DNA of 64,000 nucleotides from an uncultured Lentisphaerota bacterium (GCA_946413265.1 CAMKJU010000010.1:1-64000), one strand, 5' to 3'. Counted from the stretch's first letter, positions 16,140-24,524 are shown. Numbers and translations are program-made. The notes: generated by a model from the sequence alone, not told the origin.

Positions 16140-19115
16140 CTACCTCGGCAGTTCCACCTCTTGCGGATTACGCAGAAACTTTCCTTCTTTCGCATCGGCT
16201 TCACTCGCCACGACCGCGAATTCAAACGAATGCGAAGATTTGGGACGAATGACGACAATTCCACCACCATAATCCTGTTCAAGTCGAGCCGAGACATAAC
16301 GCTCTGCCGGCGCAACTTTCGTCATGACGCGCGCATCCGTTGAATACCAGAACTCAAGGGATGGGACATCTGCTCCGCGGAACCTGCGCCAACTGCCGTC
16401 TGACTGTGGCGTCAAGACGGGATGAAATTCGTCGCGACGGTTTCTGCCGACGTAAAAGTTGAACTCGCCAGACCCCCCATCGTCTGTCTGGGGCTTTTCC
16501 CCAATGAACTTGAAACCACCGCCTTCACGTCCCAAGAGCAGCCCCCACACAACACCGGTCTTACACGTCGGCACCGCATCAGCATTTGCGTCACGACCGC
16601 CTTCTATAATCATCGGCCCCTTTGTCGTTATGACGTTCTCTTGGCGCATTTCCTTCTCGAATGCGGAGATCGCCTTTTCAAATGCGTCATGCACGTAACG
16701 CGAACGGCACGAATTACCGGCCAGCAGCACATTCACGGACTTAACAGACTCCAGCTTCTTTGCCAGCGGCTTGCTCTTGTATATTCCCTTCAGCGCAACG
16801 AAGAAGTTGTTCACCCCCTTCTGTATTCTCTTCTCTATCCATTCACCTAATTTGTCTGCATCAAGCAGCAATTCCACACTTAGCTGGTCGCCATCATCGT
16901 TGAACACATTCAACTTGACCTTACCGCTACCGAACTTGTCTTTCGTCTCCTGATCGTCCGGATGCTCCCAAAGCGGACGCAGCACCTCCATCAACTGCCG
17001 GATGTTGGTTTCAGCCTCAACCGTTTCGCTCACATACTTGCCCTCGTTGGCCAGAGGCTTTTCTGGTTTTTCGTATGGTGCCGCAAAAGACACTTTCTGC
17101 GAGAACATCCTTTCACGGTTCTCCACGAAAACAGAATAGGCCATGTCCCGTAGGATATTCTCTCCGCCCAAATAGCGGTCGCCATATCCAATGGCAGGGA
17201 AACGATCAATGACATAATCGTAATCGGCGTCCTCATCCGACGGCATCGTGCAAAGTCCAAAATCAAAGTCTGTCGTTCCGCCGCCGAAATCGAACACACC
17301 ATAGAACACCTCCTTGTTCTTGGGTGTCGGCAGAAGCTTGTACCTATCGAGCGCACAAACCGCATAAGCGCCTGGTTCGCTGTTTCCATAGCGAACGGAA
17401 AACAGCTTCATGCTCTCAGCATCATTCAGTACCGTAGACGGCAGTGATTGGCGAAGGCCTTTCTCAAAGCTTTTGAGAATCCGTCCCTTGGTGGCCCCGT
17501 CGAATGTCACAGGATAGGAAAGCACGTAATTCAGGAAAATGCGGTTATACATGTTGTTAAGACTGCAACCGACGTAATACGCATACAGTTCAATCGGGTC
17601 GACAGCATCTTCCGCCTTGTCCTCGTACGCATCAAACGTAATCAGAGGTCCTCTCTTGCCTCCAACCGGATGCTGATTACGAGCGAACATTTTTCGCCCC
17701 GATATGGCCCATTGCTTCAGCTCCGGGGCGAAAGAGGACATGTTTTCCGCATCCGTTCCTTCCAACATCGCGTTACGGGCAACATGCGAAACGACAAGAT
17801 CAGCCCAATGCGTGTCTGGCCGCCCTTTTTTTGCCCTGTAGGCGGAAAGGAACGTGTCGAGGTCAATAAAATGTATTACAGTAGGATTCTCATATCGATC
17901 AAGGCTTCCCGACCCCAAACCTGACTCATTGGACAATTCCTTTGTCTGCCCCACAGGAAACGGCGTGATGCCCACACCTCCATCCATGAACGCAACAGCC
18001 GTACTCTTTGTGCCGAAATCAATAGCCACGACTGCGTTCTTTCGTACGTCCTGAAGCGGATTTCGCGCATAAATTGGCTGCTTCAGCGAAACAGGAATCG
18101 TGACAACGTCTTTTGCATGCTGTTGCTCTGCCGGCCACAAGTCCCAGTGCCCACGTTTGATGTCCGTCAGCCAGTTCTCTGCATATTTGTCACCGCCAAA
18201 CCGCCGCTCGTCCACACCCAGAAGATCGTTCAGGAACTTCTCGGAGGTCACGCTTTTCGGCCTGCGTTTTCCCGATAGCACTTCCTTGACAACTGCTTCT
18301 CGACTTACTCCTTCAACCGCAACACCCTTTCTAAAATCCACCAAGACAGCATCGTCATTCATGGCATCATCGTCATTAAACCAGGAGGGATGCTTTCGGT
18401 ATAAATTAGCGAACTTCCGATAATCACCCGTGAGCGTTGCCGTATTAGGAACAAAGCCATCTTTAAGAAACGACACCAATGTCTTACTTGCATGTCGATG
18501 TACAGGGATATAAAAATCCTCCGGAGAATTTTCCTTTTTGGCAATAAGACTGAAAGAACTATTAAACTTCCACTGCCCAGACGCCGATGGTTTTTTAACC
18601 GTAAAGACTTTCCCGCCAACCATTCGCATATAGTCGCCAGGAAATTTCCTGCAAAATCCCTTCACTAAATCATTAAATGTGGACATGAAAGTCTTCAACC
18701 ACGGTCCCAAGGCCAGCTCCCAGCGAACTCCAGAAGTCCATTGCCTTAGTTGTCCCTTAAGTGAATCCCATTGCTTAGGATCAGGAACGAATATCCCTTC
18801 CTGAAGATCATAGAGACAATCCTTTCCTTCAGAAGCAAACCACAGACAGGAATCGCGCGCACCAACAATTGCTTTTGAAAACTCCTTCACCAATGCCTGG
18901 TATTCACTTTTAAGCGCATGGAGAACCCCTTCTCGGAACTCCCTATCCACCATCTCCTGCTCAAAGGGGACTTCCACCTGTTGAAGAACGAGAAACGATT
19001 GCTCAGAATCTGGCGGATTTCCACATAGCTCCGCAGAAGGCTTGACATTCTTGGCCGTAATACGCCGTGGAGTTTTTTCAATGTGCAACGATTTGTTCTT
19101 TGCTGGCTTGGCCAT
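16140..19115 (-). CDS. Divergent Hsp70/actin-fold ATPase 2
   Basis: 991 residues from ATG 19115 (GAGG upstream; the in-frame TTG at 19136 overlaps the preceding gene). Same architecture as the protein at 13054-16110: N-terminal ~360 residues unknown, GHWDLWP and YARNPLQDV linker, phosphate-1 VVAIDFGTKSTAVAF, phosphate-2 YGVFDFGGGTTDFDFG, adenosine VLLAGNSCRSRYV. N-terminal halves are much less alike than the ATPase cores, so the two probably recognise different partners. The pair arose by duplication and may form a heterodimer. Confidence 0.82.
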   Translation of the reverse strand: MAKPAKNKSLHIEKTPRRITAKNVKPSAELCGNPPDSEQSFLVLQQVEVPFEQEMVDREFREGVLHALKSEYQALVKEFSKAIVGARDSCLWFASEGKDCLYDLQEGIFVPDPKQWDSLKGQLRQWTSGVRWELALGPWLKTFMSTFNDLVKGFCRKFPGDYMRMVGGKVFTVKKPSASGQWKFNSSFSLIAKKENSPEDFYIPVHRHASKTLVSFLKDGFVPNTATLTGDYRKFANLYRKHPSWFNDDDAMNDDAVLVDFRKGVAVEGVSREAVVKEVLSGKRRPKSVTSEKFLNDLLGVDERRFGGDKYAENWLTDIKRGHWDLWPAEQQHAKDVVTIPVSLKQPIYARNPLQDVRKNAVVAIDFGTKSTAVAFMDGGVGITPFPVGQTKELSNESGLGSGSLDRYENPTVIHFIDLDTFLSAYRAKKGRPDTHWADLVVSHVARNAMLEGTDAENMSSFAPELKQWAISGRKMFARNQHPVGGKRGPLITFDAYEDKAEDAVDPIELYAYYVGCSLNNMYNRIFLNYVLSYPVTFDGATKGRILKSFEKGLRQSLPSTVLNDAESMKLFSVRYGNSEPGAYAVCALDRYKLLPTPKNKEVFYGVFDFGGGTTDFDFGLCTMPSDEDADYDYVIDRFPAIGYGDRYLGGENILRDMAYSVFVENRERMFSQKVSFAAPYEKPEKPLANEGKYVSETVEAETNIRQLMEVLRPLWEHPDDQETKDKFGSGKVKLNVFNDDGDQLSVELLLDADKLGEWIEKRIQKGVNNFFVALKGIYKSKPLAKKLESVKSVNVLLAGNSCRSRYVHDAFEKAISAFEKEMRQENVITTKGPMIIEGGRDANADAVPTCKTGVVWGLLLGREGGGFKFIGEKPQTDDGGSGEFNFYVGRNRRDEFHPVLTPQSDGSWRRFRGADVPSLEFWYSTDARVMTKVAPAERYVSARLEQDYGGGIVVIRPKSSHSFEFAVVASEADAKEGKFLRNPQEVELPR

Positions 19116-19125
19116 CAATCTACCC

Positions 19126-20007
19126 TCACTTGACAACTACGAGAGATTTACGAAACACCTTTTTGTTCGTAGCGTACAACATACCGGGCCACACGACCTC
19201 TTGAACCTTGCCAGAAACAGGGCTTTCCGGCGTGGAAGAAAGGCAGGCTGTGTCAAAACTCGCCCCACAGGAGACCTGCTGCAATATCCATGTCTCTCCC
19301 AATGTCTCATTAATCAAGTTGAAGAAAAACATGAAAATACCTAGCAACTTGTCTCGAGATTCCTTTAAGCGGCCACGAACAAAATCATTCTTGCAATAGT
19401 CCCAGAAATCACGGATATTATCGGGTTGCGCTCCGCTTACAACAAACGACCACATGTCACTCTCGTTGAAATACCCTTTCAAATTCTTGCGCAACGTCGC
19501 TGGCAATGACAGATAAAGGTCATATATGGACTGGAACTTGGATACTGAACCCTCAAGACTGTTAATTTTCATTTCTAACGGCTTCACCTTGGCTTCAAGC
19601 TGCTCGTAAAGGCGACGAAAATCCTCAAGTTCTTTTTTCTCCTGCTCACTCGCCGCAAGCAAACGTTCTAACCGATTCTTCTCTGATTTCAGCTTTACAA
19701 ACTCTTTCTGTTGGGTGGCCAACTCCTTTTGCAACGCTGCGACCTCGGCATCATGCGAATCGGCAACATGTGAAGAAGAACCCACACCTTCTCGGCTCGT
19801 AGACCAAGACACAGACCTGCCTTTTAAATCAGATGTAGACACAGAAGTACCCATTGACACGGAAGTGCCTTCAAATTTGTTTCTAATCTTGGCACATACC
19901 TCTGGATCATCCAGTAAGCGCAATAAATCCGCCTTCAATAAATCCGTCTTAGAAACTTTTCTTTTATCCATAAACATGTTCCTTAGTTTTTTAAGAATCC
20001 AACACAT
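19126..20007 (-). CDS. GrpE-like coiled-coil protein (candidate nucleotide exchange factor)
   Basis: 293 residues from ATG 20007, sharing one base with the upstream stop (TGATG). Residues ~80-160 are a long coiled coil (LQKELATQQKEFVKLKSEK and on). A helical bundle with NLINETLGETWILQQV follows. The C-terminus VVWPGMLYATNKKVFRKSLV fits the GrpE beta-wing pattern V-x-x-G-x-x-x-x-x-x-K/R-V-x-R-x-x-x-V-x-V. Order (coiled coil, helix bundle, beta wing) is that of GrpE, the Hsp70 nucleotide exchange factor, and the gene precedes two Hsp70-like genes. Residues 40-70 are Ser/Thr-rich. Family assignment is by pattern only. Confidence 0.6.
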   Translation of the reverse strand: MCWILKKLRNMFMDKRKVSKTDLLKADLLRLLDDPEVCAKIRNKFEGTSVSMGTSVSTSDLKGRSVSWSTSREGVGSSSHVADSHDAEVAALQKELATQQKEFVKLKSEKNRLERLLAASEQEKKELEDFRRLYEQLEAKVKPLEMKINSLEGSVSKFQSIYDLYLSLPATLRKNLKGYFNESDMWSFVVSGAQPDNIRDFWDYCKNDFVRGRLKESRDKLLGIFMFFFNLINETLGETWILQQVSCGASFDTACLSSTPESPVSGKVQEVVWPGMLYATNKKVFRKSLVVVK

Positions 20008-20216
20008 CACAGTTTCTCCCACTTGCTCCAACGGAAGCAGGTGCTGGCGCCGCCGAACTTGCGACCGTCCCAGGCGCGGCAGTTGACAGCGGGCAGAACT
20101 CCGCCAATGCGCACGAACTTGGGGTCCGCGCCCACGAAAATGAGTTTCCGCGCGCCGCTCCACCAGCGGCACGTCGCGCACTTCTTCTGCGCTATCGGTA
20201 TGTCAAGCTGCGCCAT
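20007..20216 (-). CDS. Small four-Cys protein, first gene of the Hsp70/HerA operon
   Basis: 69 residues from ATG 20216 with AAAGGAAACGAA upstream. Contains KKCATCRWWSGARK, a central VNCRAWDG and a terminal TCFRWSKWEKL: four cysteines with conserved-looking Trp/Arg neighbours, probably a zinc-binding or disulphide fold. The stop overlaps the GrpE-like start. No function can be assigned. Confidence 0.65.
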   Translation of the reverse strand: MAQLDIPIAQKKCATCRWWSGARKLIFVGADPKFVRIGGVLPAVNCRAWDGRKFGGASTCFRWSKWEKL

Positions 20217-20256
20217 TTCGTTTCCTTTCGCCTTCCACCGCCCGGCGCGCCAAAAC

Positions 20257-20391
20257 GCGGCGTCCCCTGCGGTGGTTCTTCGGAGGCGACTGGTATGCCC
20301 GGACGGGAAACGCACGCAGGGGACGCCGCAATCACGGAATCCTCTTCGTTCACGCCATCCTGTCCGAATGATTACCAGTCTTTCCGAAGAA
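20257..20391 (-). ncRNA. Structured 5' leader with interlocking inverted repeats
   Basis: Two inverted-repeat pairs cross each other. Pair A is a perfect 15-bp match (20257-20271 with 20315-20329, core GGCGTCCCCTGCG). Pair B is 20276-20295 with 20373-20391 (TTCTTCGG and GACTGGTA arms). Along the transcript the order is B', A', B, A, so the RNA can form a pseudoknot or two mutually exclusive hairpins. It fills most of a ~183-nt leader between the promoter at 20406 and the first start codon at 20216. Confidence 0.5.
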
Positions 20392-20405
20392 CGGCGTTGC
20401 GTTGA

Positions 20406-20414
20406 AGTGTAGCA
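20406..20414 (-). promoter_or_regulatory. Extended -10 promoter of the Hsp70/HerA operon
   Basis: TGC-TACACT on the minus strand, same form as the promoter at 42262. Predicted transcript start ~20399. Confidence 0.55.
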
Positions 20415-20552
20415 TAATTCTCTGCGGCATTCAAGCGGCATTCGCCACCAGAGCCGAAAGAAAGATGCTCCACGTCCCGGCCAGACACCCAGCCGTTGAA
20501 TTAGTATACGCAACGGAAGGGTAGAAATTACGCGGTCCATGAAAAAAATGGC

Positions 20553-20982
20553 TCTTCCGTGGTTTGCGGAAAATCTGAACTGCACAAGACCGGATGGTTT
20601 GCGGTCGCCCCCAGCATCTCGTTGACCTGTGATTTTGTATCGGATTACCCGTGCAATGAAGCTCTATTCCCGTGCACGGCAATGATTTGCAGCCATTATA
20701 TGGTTGATTTGCCGCCAAACTATGTCATATTGGGCGGCAAATCAGTATAATTTGCCGCCTAAGCGGCATCGTGCACCGAAGGAGGAAAGCGCGTGCACAG
20801 GACGCATATCGTGCTTGCACCGGTGGAGGAAACGGCTTACCCCTTGACAAGTGGCACCATGACCGGCTCTCGGAAGCCTTTGGCCTGCTTTCCAGACGCA
20901 GCTGGACGGTTCGACATTCGAGCCTTGCTTATATTCCGACATGACCAGTTCACCGGCCAACTTTTCCGCAAACCACGGAAGA
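20553..20982. repeat. Inverted repeat pair flanking 388 bp of intergenic DNA
   Basis: A perfect 21-bp inverted repeat (20553-20573 and 20962-20982; core CCGTGGTTTGCGG). The arms enclose AT-variable, apparently non-coding DNA. No transposase lies between them. Could be a remnant of a small mobile element or a regulatory loop; the whole 20415-20996 stretch holds no convincing gene. Confidence 0.5.
20706..20759. promoter_or_regulatory. Operator-like cluster with divergent -10 elements
   Basis: GATTTGCCGCC (20706-20716) and its exact inverse GGCGGCAAATC (20733-20743), then a third ATTTGCCGCC (20750-20759). Between and over them lie TATAAT on the plus strand (20746-20751) and TATACT on the minus strand (20744-20749). 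This looks like a repressor-controlled divergent promoter, but no clear gene follows on either side. Confidence 0.4.
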
Positions 20983-20996
20983 ACCAAGAAAGATTC

Positions 20997-21593
20997 CTAC
21001 TCGCCGTACTGCGCTTCGACGGCGGCGATCATGCGGCCCACCCGGTATTTGATCTGCCGGAGCGCGTTGATTGTAATGCCCAGGCGGGCGGCGACCTCGT
21101 CTGGCGGTTCGTCGGCGAGCGCGTAGGCCCGATAGGCCGCCACCGTTCGGGCGTCAAGCATGGTCCGCGAAAGGACATGCTCAACGGCTGCAGCATGGCG
21201 CGCTTCCCGAAGGCGCATGTCCACGACCTCCGCCGCATTGGGTGTCTCGGAAAGGAGCTCCACGTCATCTGCGGGGACAATCTCCCCCGCCCCGCGCGCA
21301 AGTGTCCGACGGTGCCTGTCGATCAGGAGACGGCGTACCATCGTTCCGAGATAGGCACGAAAACGACCTTTCTCCGGACGGTAGATTCCTGCACGCAACA
21401 CATTCACCAAACGCACGAAGATTTCCTGTACCACGTCGTCCACATCCGACGGCGCGACATCTCCACGCGCGACGATGAACGCGCGGATCACCGGGGTATA
21501 CAGTTCGACGAAGCGCGCCCACTCGGCCGAGTCGTCGCCGTTGGCATATTCCGCGATCTTGCGGAGAATCGTCTGTGGGGTATCGGGAATCAT
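20997..21593 (-). CDS. ECF-type RNA polymerase sigma factor
   Basis: 198 residues. Region 2 is visible in DVDDVVQEIFVRLVNVL and FRAYLGTMVRRLLIDRHRR; region 4 is a C-terminal helix-turn-helix (PPDEVAARLGITINALRQI). Length fits sigma-70 family ECF factors of the long-region-2 type common in Planctomycetes and Verrucomicrobia. The start overlaps the stop of the kinase gene by four bases (ATGA), so kinase and sigma factor are made together; phosphorylation or kinase-linked control of the sigma factor is a reasonable inference. No anti-sigma factor is adjacent. Confidence 0.88.
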   Translation of the reverse strand: MIPDTPQTILRKIAEYANGDDSAEWARFVELYTPVIRAFIVARGDVAPSDVDDVVQEIFVRLVNVLRAGIYRPEKGRFRAYLGTMVRRLLIDRHRRTLARGAGEIVPADDVELLSETPNAAEVVDMRLREARHAAAVEHVLSRTMLDARTVAAYRAYALADEPPDEVAARLGITINALRQIKYRVGRMIAAVEAQYGE

Positions 21594-23104
21594 CGTGGTT
21601 CGTGGCTCGTGATCAGTGGGTAATCAGGCACGACACGGCGAGTGAACGGATCGTTCGGGGGCCAGGTCTTGCCCCAGCCCGTGGCGGAAGGCGTAACGTG
21701 GTTGACGAGGTTGGTGGGCGTGCGCACGTAGATGCGCGTGCCGAACGGCGTCGGCGCGTCGCCGCCGAAATAGACGTGCTGGAGATTGGAACAGCCGCCG
21801 AATGCCGCCTGCCCCACGTCGAGGAGGCCCTTGCCGAACCGCACCTCGCGCAGAGCGAAGCAGTCGCCGAACGCATAGTCGTCGAGGTGTTTCAGGGAAT
21901 CGGGGAGCGTCACCGTCTCCAGTTTCGGGCAGCGGAAGAAAGCCGACGCGCGCACGACGGAGATGCCCTCCTCCACCGTGACGTGCCGTAGGTTCGGCCA
22001 GCGCTCGAACTGGTTGTGCCAGACACGCCCCGCGGCGGCCCGCACGACGAGCGCAGTCACGGCGCCGGGATCAACGCCATGCGCATCCCCCGGATGCGAC
22101 ACCCACAATACGCCCGGCGGCGGCGGCGAGCCGCCAGGATGGCGGCTCTCAATAAAGCGGCTTCCCAAGAACGCCCAGGACACGGCCGCCAGGATCACCG
22201 CGGCAGTCACACCCCCGGCAAGCCACCACATTCGCATGCGCCGTCCCTTCGTACGCGCCTTTTCCACCACCGTGCGCGTCTTCTGGTCGTCGGAAAGGAG
22301 ACGCGGCAGGTTCGTCTGCCAGAACGGGTCGAACATCAGGAGCAGGTCGAACGGCGAAGTCCGCCTCCGACCATTCTTTTCAGTCTGCGCCGTCGGCGGC
22401 TCGTACCACATTCCCGTGAGGAGGCGGAAGAAGAGGACGCCGAGCGCGTACCAGTCCGCCGCCGCAGTGGCGGCCCGCCCGGCACGCACCTCGGGTGCAA
22501 GGTAGAAATACGTGCCCATCACGGGGCGCGTGCCCGTGGTCTGCCCTTCGATGAACGTGGTCGTCACGTCCAGCCGACCGCGCAAGCCGTCGTCGAAGAT
22601 GCGCGAGATGCCGAAGTCGGAGAGAACGGCATGTCCTTCCGCGTCGATTAAGACGTTTTCCAGCTTCACGTCGCGATGTACCACGCCATGCGCATGGAGA
22701 TACGTCAATTCGTCGGAAAGTTCGTTGAACCAGCGTAACGCCTGTTCGTGCGAAATGCCGCCGCGCCGACGCGCATCCTCCAGCGTCTCCGGCTCGCCCT
22801 GCGCGTTCAGCACCAAGTCCATCGTGAACCAGGGTTTCCCGGTCGCCTCGCCCATGCCGACGTCCCGCACCTTCACGAGATGCGGATGGTCCAGCACGGC
22901 CAGGATTTTCGCCTCGGCATGGAAACGTTTCTCGAGAAACTCCTGGTTTTTCGCACCGCCCGTGAAGAGCTTCAGCGCGAGATGCGCTCCGGCAGCGTCC
23001 TCCACCTCGTACACCGTCCCCATGCCGCCATGTCCCAGCGGACGCACAATGCGGTAAGCTCCAATGTTACCAATGGCATAAGAGTCTGTCGCCGCTTTTT
23101 CCAT
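21590..23104 (-). CDS. Transmembrane Ser/Thr protein kinase with LRR ectodomain
   Basis: 504 residues. Kinase motifs: LGHGGMGTVYEV (Gly loop), ALKLF (Lys), HGVVHRDVKLENVLI (catalytic loop), SDFGIS, and YLAPE. One membrane helix (WWLAGGVTAAVILAAVSWAF, ~290-310) follows. Beyond it, ~380-460, lie BspA-type leucine-rich repeats (CPKLETVTLPDSLKHLDDYA, CFALREVRFGKGL). The repeat region would face the periplasm and could bind a ligand or a BspA-like partner. The ATG at 23104 is chosen because a -10 element ends exactly 6 nt before it; 23110 (MRMEK) is the alternative. Operon partner: ECF sigma factor. Confidence 0.9.
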   Translation of the reverse strand: MEKAATDSYAIGNIGAYRIVRPLGHGGMGTVYEVEDAAGAHLALKLFTGGAKNQEFLEKRFHAEAKILAVLDHPHLVKVRDVGMGEATGKPWFTMDLVLNAQGEPETLEDARRRGGISHEQALRWFNELSDELTYLHAHGVVHRDVKLENVLIDAEGHAVLSDFGISRIFDDGLRGRLDVTTTFIEGQTTGTRPVMGTYFYLAPEVRAGRAATAAADWYALGVLFFRLLTGMWYEPPTAQTEKNGRRRTSPFDLLLMFDPFWQTNLPRLLSDDQKTRTVVEKARTKGRRMRMWWLAGGVTAAVILAAVSWAFLGSRFIESRHPGGSPPPPGVLWVSHPGDAHGVDPGAVTALVVRAAAGRVWHNQFERWPNLRHVTVEEGISVVRASAFFRCPKLETVTLPDSLKHLDDYAFGDCFALREVRFGKGLLDVGQAAFGGCSNLQHVYFGGDAPTPFGTRIYVRTPTNLVNHVTPSATGWGKTWPPNDPFTRRVVPDYPLITSHEPR

Positions 23105-23110
23105 GCGCAT

Positions 23111-23119
23111 AGTATATCA
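23111..23119 (-). promoter_or_regulatory. Extended -10 promoter of the kinase-sigma operon
   Basis: TGA-TATACT on the minus strand; ATG 23104 falls at the predicted +1, so the mRNA would be leaderless. Confidence 0.65.
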
Positions 23120-23147
23120 CATTTCCTTACCCAGACCCGCGGCATTG

Positions 23148-23156
23148 TGGTAAAAT
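23148..23156 (+). promoter_or_regulatory. Extended -10 promoter of the DUF5009 gene
   Basis: TGG-TAAAAT followed by 6 nt and the ATG at 23163. Divergent from the kinase promoter; only 58 bp separate the two start codons. Confidence 0.65.
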
Positions 23157-23162
23157 ATCGGC

Positions 23163-24524
23163 ATGGAAAACAATAGACGCCTTCTATCGCTCGATATCCT
23201 CCGCGGAATCGACATGCTCCTTCTCACGGTCATCGGACCAGTTTTCTGGGCCGTGGACAAGGCCTGTACAATGCCCGAAGCCGTCCAGCAGCAGTTCAAG
23301 CACGCCTGGGGCGGCTTCACGCTCTGGGACATTATCATGCCGCTCTTCATCTTCTCCTGCGGGGCCGCCGTTCCATACGCGCTGTCAAAGCGGCTGGACG
23401 ACGACGGCTGGGCGACCGGCGCGTTCTGGAAGCATGTCTTCGGACGCGTCCTGCTCCTCTGGTTCTGCGGCATGCTCGTGCAGGGGAACCTCGCCACGCT
23501 TGACCCGCTCAAGATCAGCCCATACAACAACACGCTCCAGACCATTGCCGCCGGCTATCTGATTGCCGCCGTCGTGATGCTGATCCCCGTACGCGCGCTT
23601 CGCGCCCTCATGCCATTCGTCTTTGCCATAGCATACGGCGCACTGATGCACTTCTGCGGCGACTACTCGAAAGACGGTAATATTGCGCAAGTCGTGGAAC
23701 AGAACGTTCTCCACGCCATCCTGCCCGACGGCAGCGCGGCGTTCAAGACGCACGGCTACACCTGGTTCCTCACAACGCTCATGTTCGGCGCAATGGCGCT
23801 CTGCGGCGCGCAGTGCGCAGAGATACTGCGCGGCAAGTGGCCGAACGGGCGAAAGGCGACGGCCCTCTTCGTCCTTGGCGGCATCCTCCTCGGCGCGGGA
23901 TGGGCGTTGACACTCGCCGTTCCGTGTATCAAGCACATATATACCGTGAGCTTCACCTGCCAGGCGATGGGCTGGTGCGTGTTCGCACTCGCCCTTCTCT
24001 ACGTGCTGACGGACATCCTTCCGTGCCGGCGCGGCTGGTGGCTCTTCACCCTCTATGGACAATGCGCCCTCACGGCGTACATGGCCACGCACTTCTTCAA
24101 GCCTGCGCTCGTGGCCTGCGTAAAAACCATCACGCAGGGTTTCCCTCGCTACGTAGATAAGCAATACATGCCCCTTGCCGAAGCGCTCGTCACGGCCATC
24201 GTACTCACGGTCATCCTCGTCGTCCGCCGCCGGTTACGCGGCGCACTCCCGGAAACCGAGCAATCCAGCACGAACGAGGAGCTATCTGCACCGCAAGTGT
24301 CGGGTGCTGATGCCGCACCCGCATTCAAGAGCCAGCTGATGTCAGGCGCGATTGCCGACCGATTCAAGATTCCAGGCCTGGAAACCAAACAAGCCGCCGC
24401 ACCGCAAAGCGCGAACGAACCCGTTTCGCAGGCAGCCCATGTGAAGACGAAACTCAAACTGCACGCATCGTCCGAGGAGACGCCGTCAGTGAGCCTCGAG
24501 CCAATTGTCCCCGACGCCAACTGA
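23163..24524 (+). CDS. DUF5009 / heparan-glucosaminide N-acetyltransferase-like membrane protein
   Basis: 453 residues with about 10 membrane segments up to ~370, then a soluble Pro/Ala-rich tail. The start RRLLSLDILRGIDMLLL is the family hallmark (R-x-x-S-L-D-x-x-R-G-x-x), followed by FTLWDIIMPLFIFSCGAAVPYAL. Members resemble HGSNAT, which moves acetyl groups across a membrane onto amino sugars; here the acceptor is unknown. The ~85-residue C-terminal tail is not part of the family core. The gene converges on polA and their 3' ends overlap by 39 bp. Confidence 0.82.
   Translation: MENNRRLLSLDILRGIDMLLLTVIGPVFWAVDKACTMPEAVQQQFKHAWGGFTLWDIIMPLFIFSCGAAVPYALSKRLDDDGWATGAFWKHVFGRVLLLWFCGMLVQGNLATLDPLKISPYNNTLQTIAAGYLIAAVVMLIPVRALRALMPFVFAIAYGALMHFCGDYSKDGNIAQVVEQNVLHAILPDGSAAFKTHGYTWFLTTLMFGAMALCGAQCAEILRGKWPNGRKATALFVLGGILLGAGWALTLAVPCIKHIYTVSFTCQAMGWCVFALALLYVLTDILPCRRGWWLFTLYGQCALTAYMATHFFKPALVACVKTITQGFPRYVDKQYMPLAEALVTAIVLTVILVVRRRLRGALPETEQSSTNEELSAPQVSGADAAPAFKSQLMSGAIADRFKIPGLETKQAAAPQSANEPVSQAAHVKTKLKLHASSEETPSVSLEPIVPDAN

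Noticed and set aside
20742-20987. Minus-strand 81-codon open frame between the sigma gene and the operator cluster
   Set aside because: Needs a TTG start, lacks a ribosome site, and its beginning is one arm of the 21-bp inverted repeat.
20793-21623. Plus-strand GTG-start open frame with AAGGAGG upstream, antisense to the ECF sigma gene
   Set aside because: Most of it mirrors the sigma gene and the unique first ~65 residues have no protein-like features. The ribosome site is kept only as an observation.
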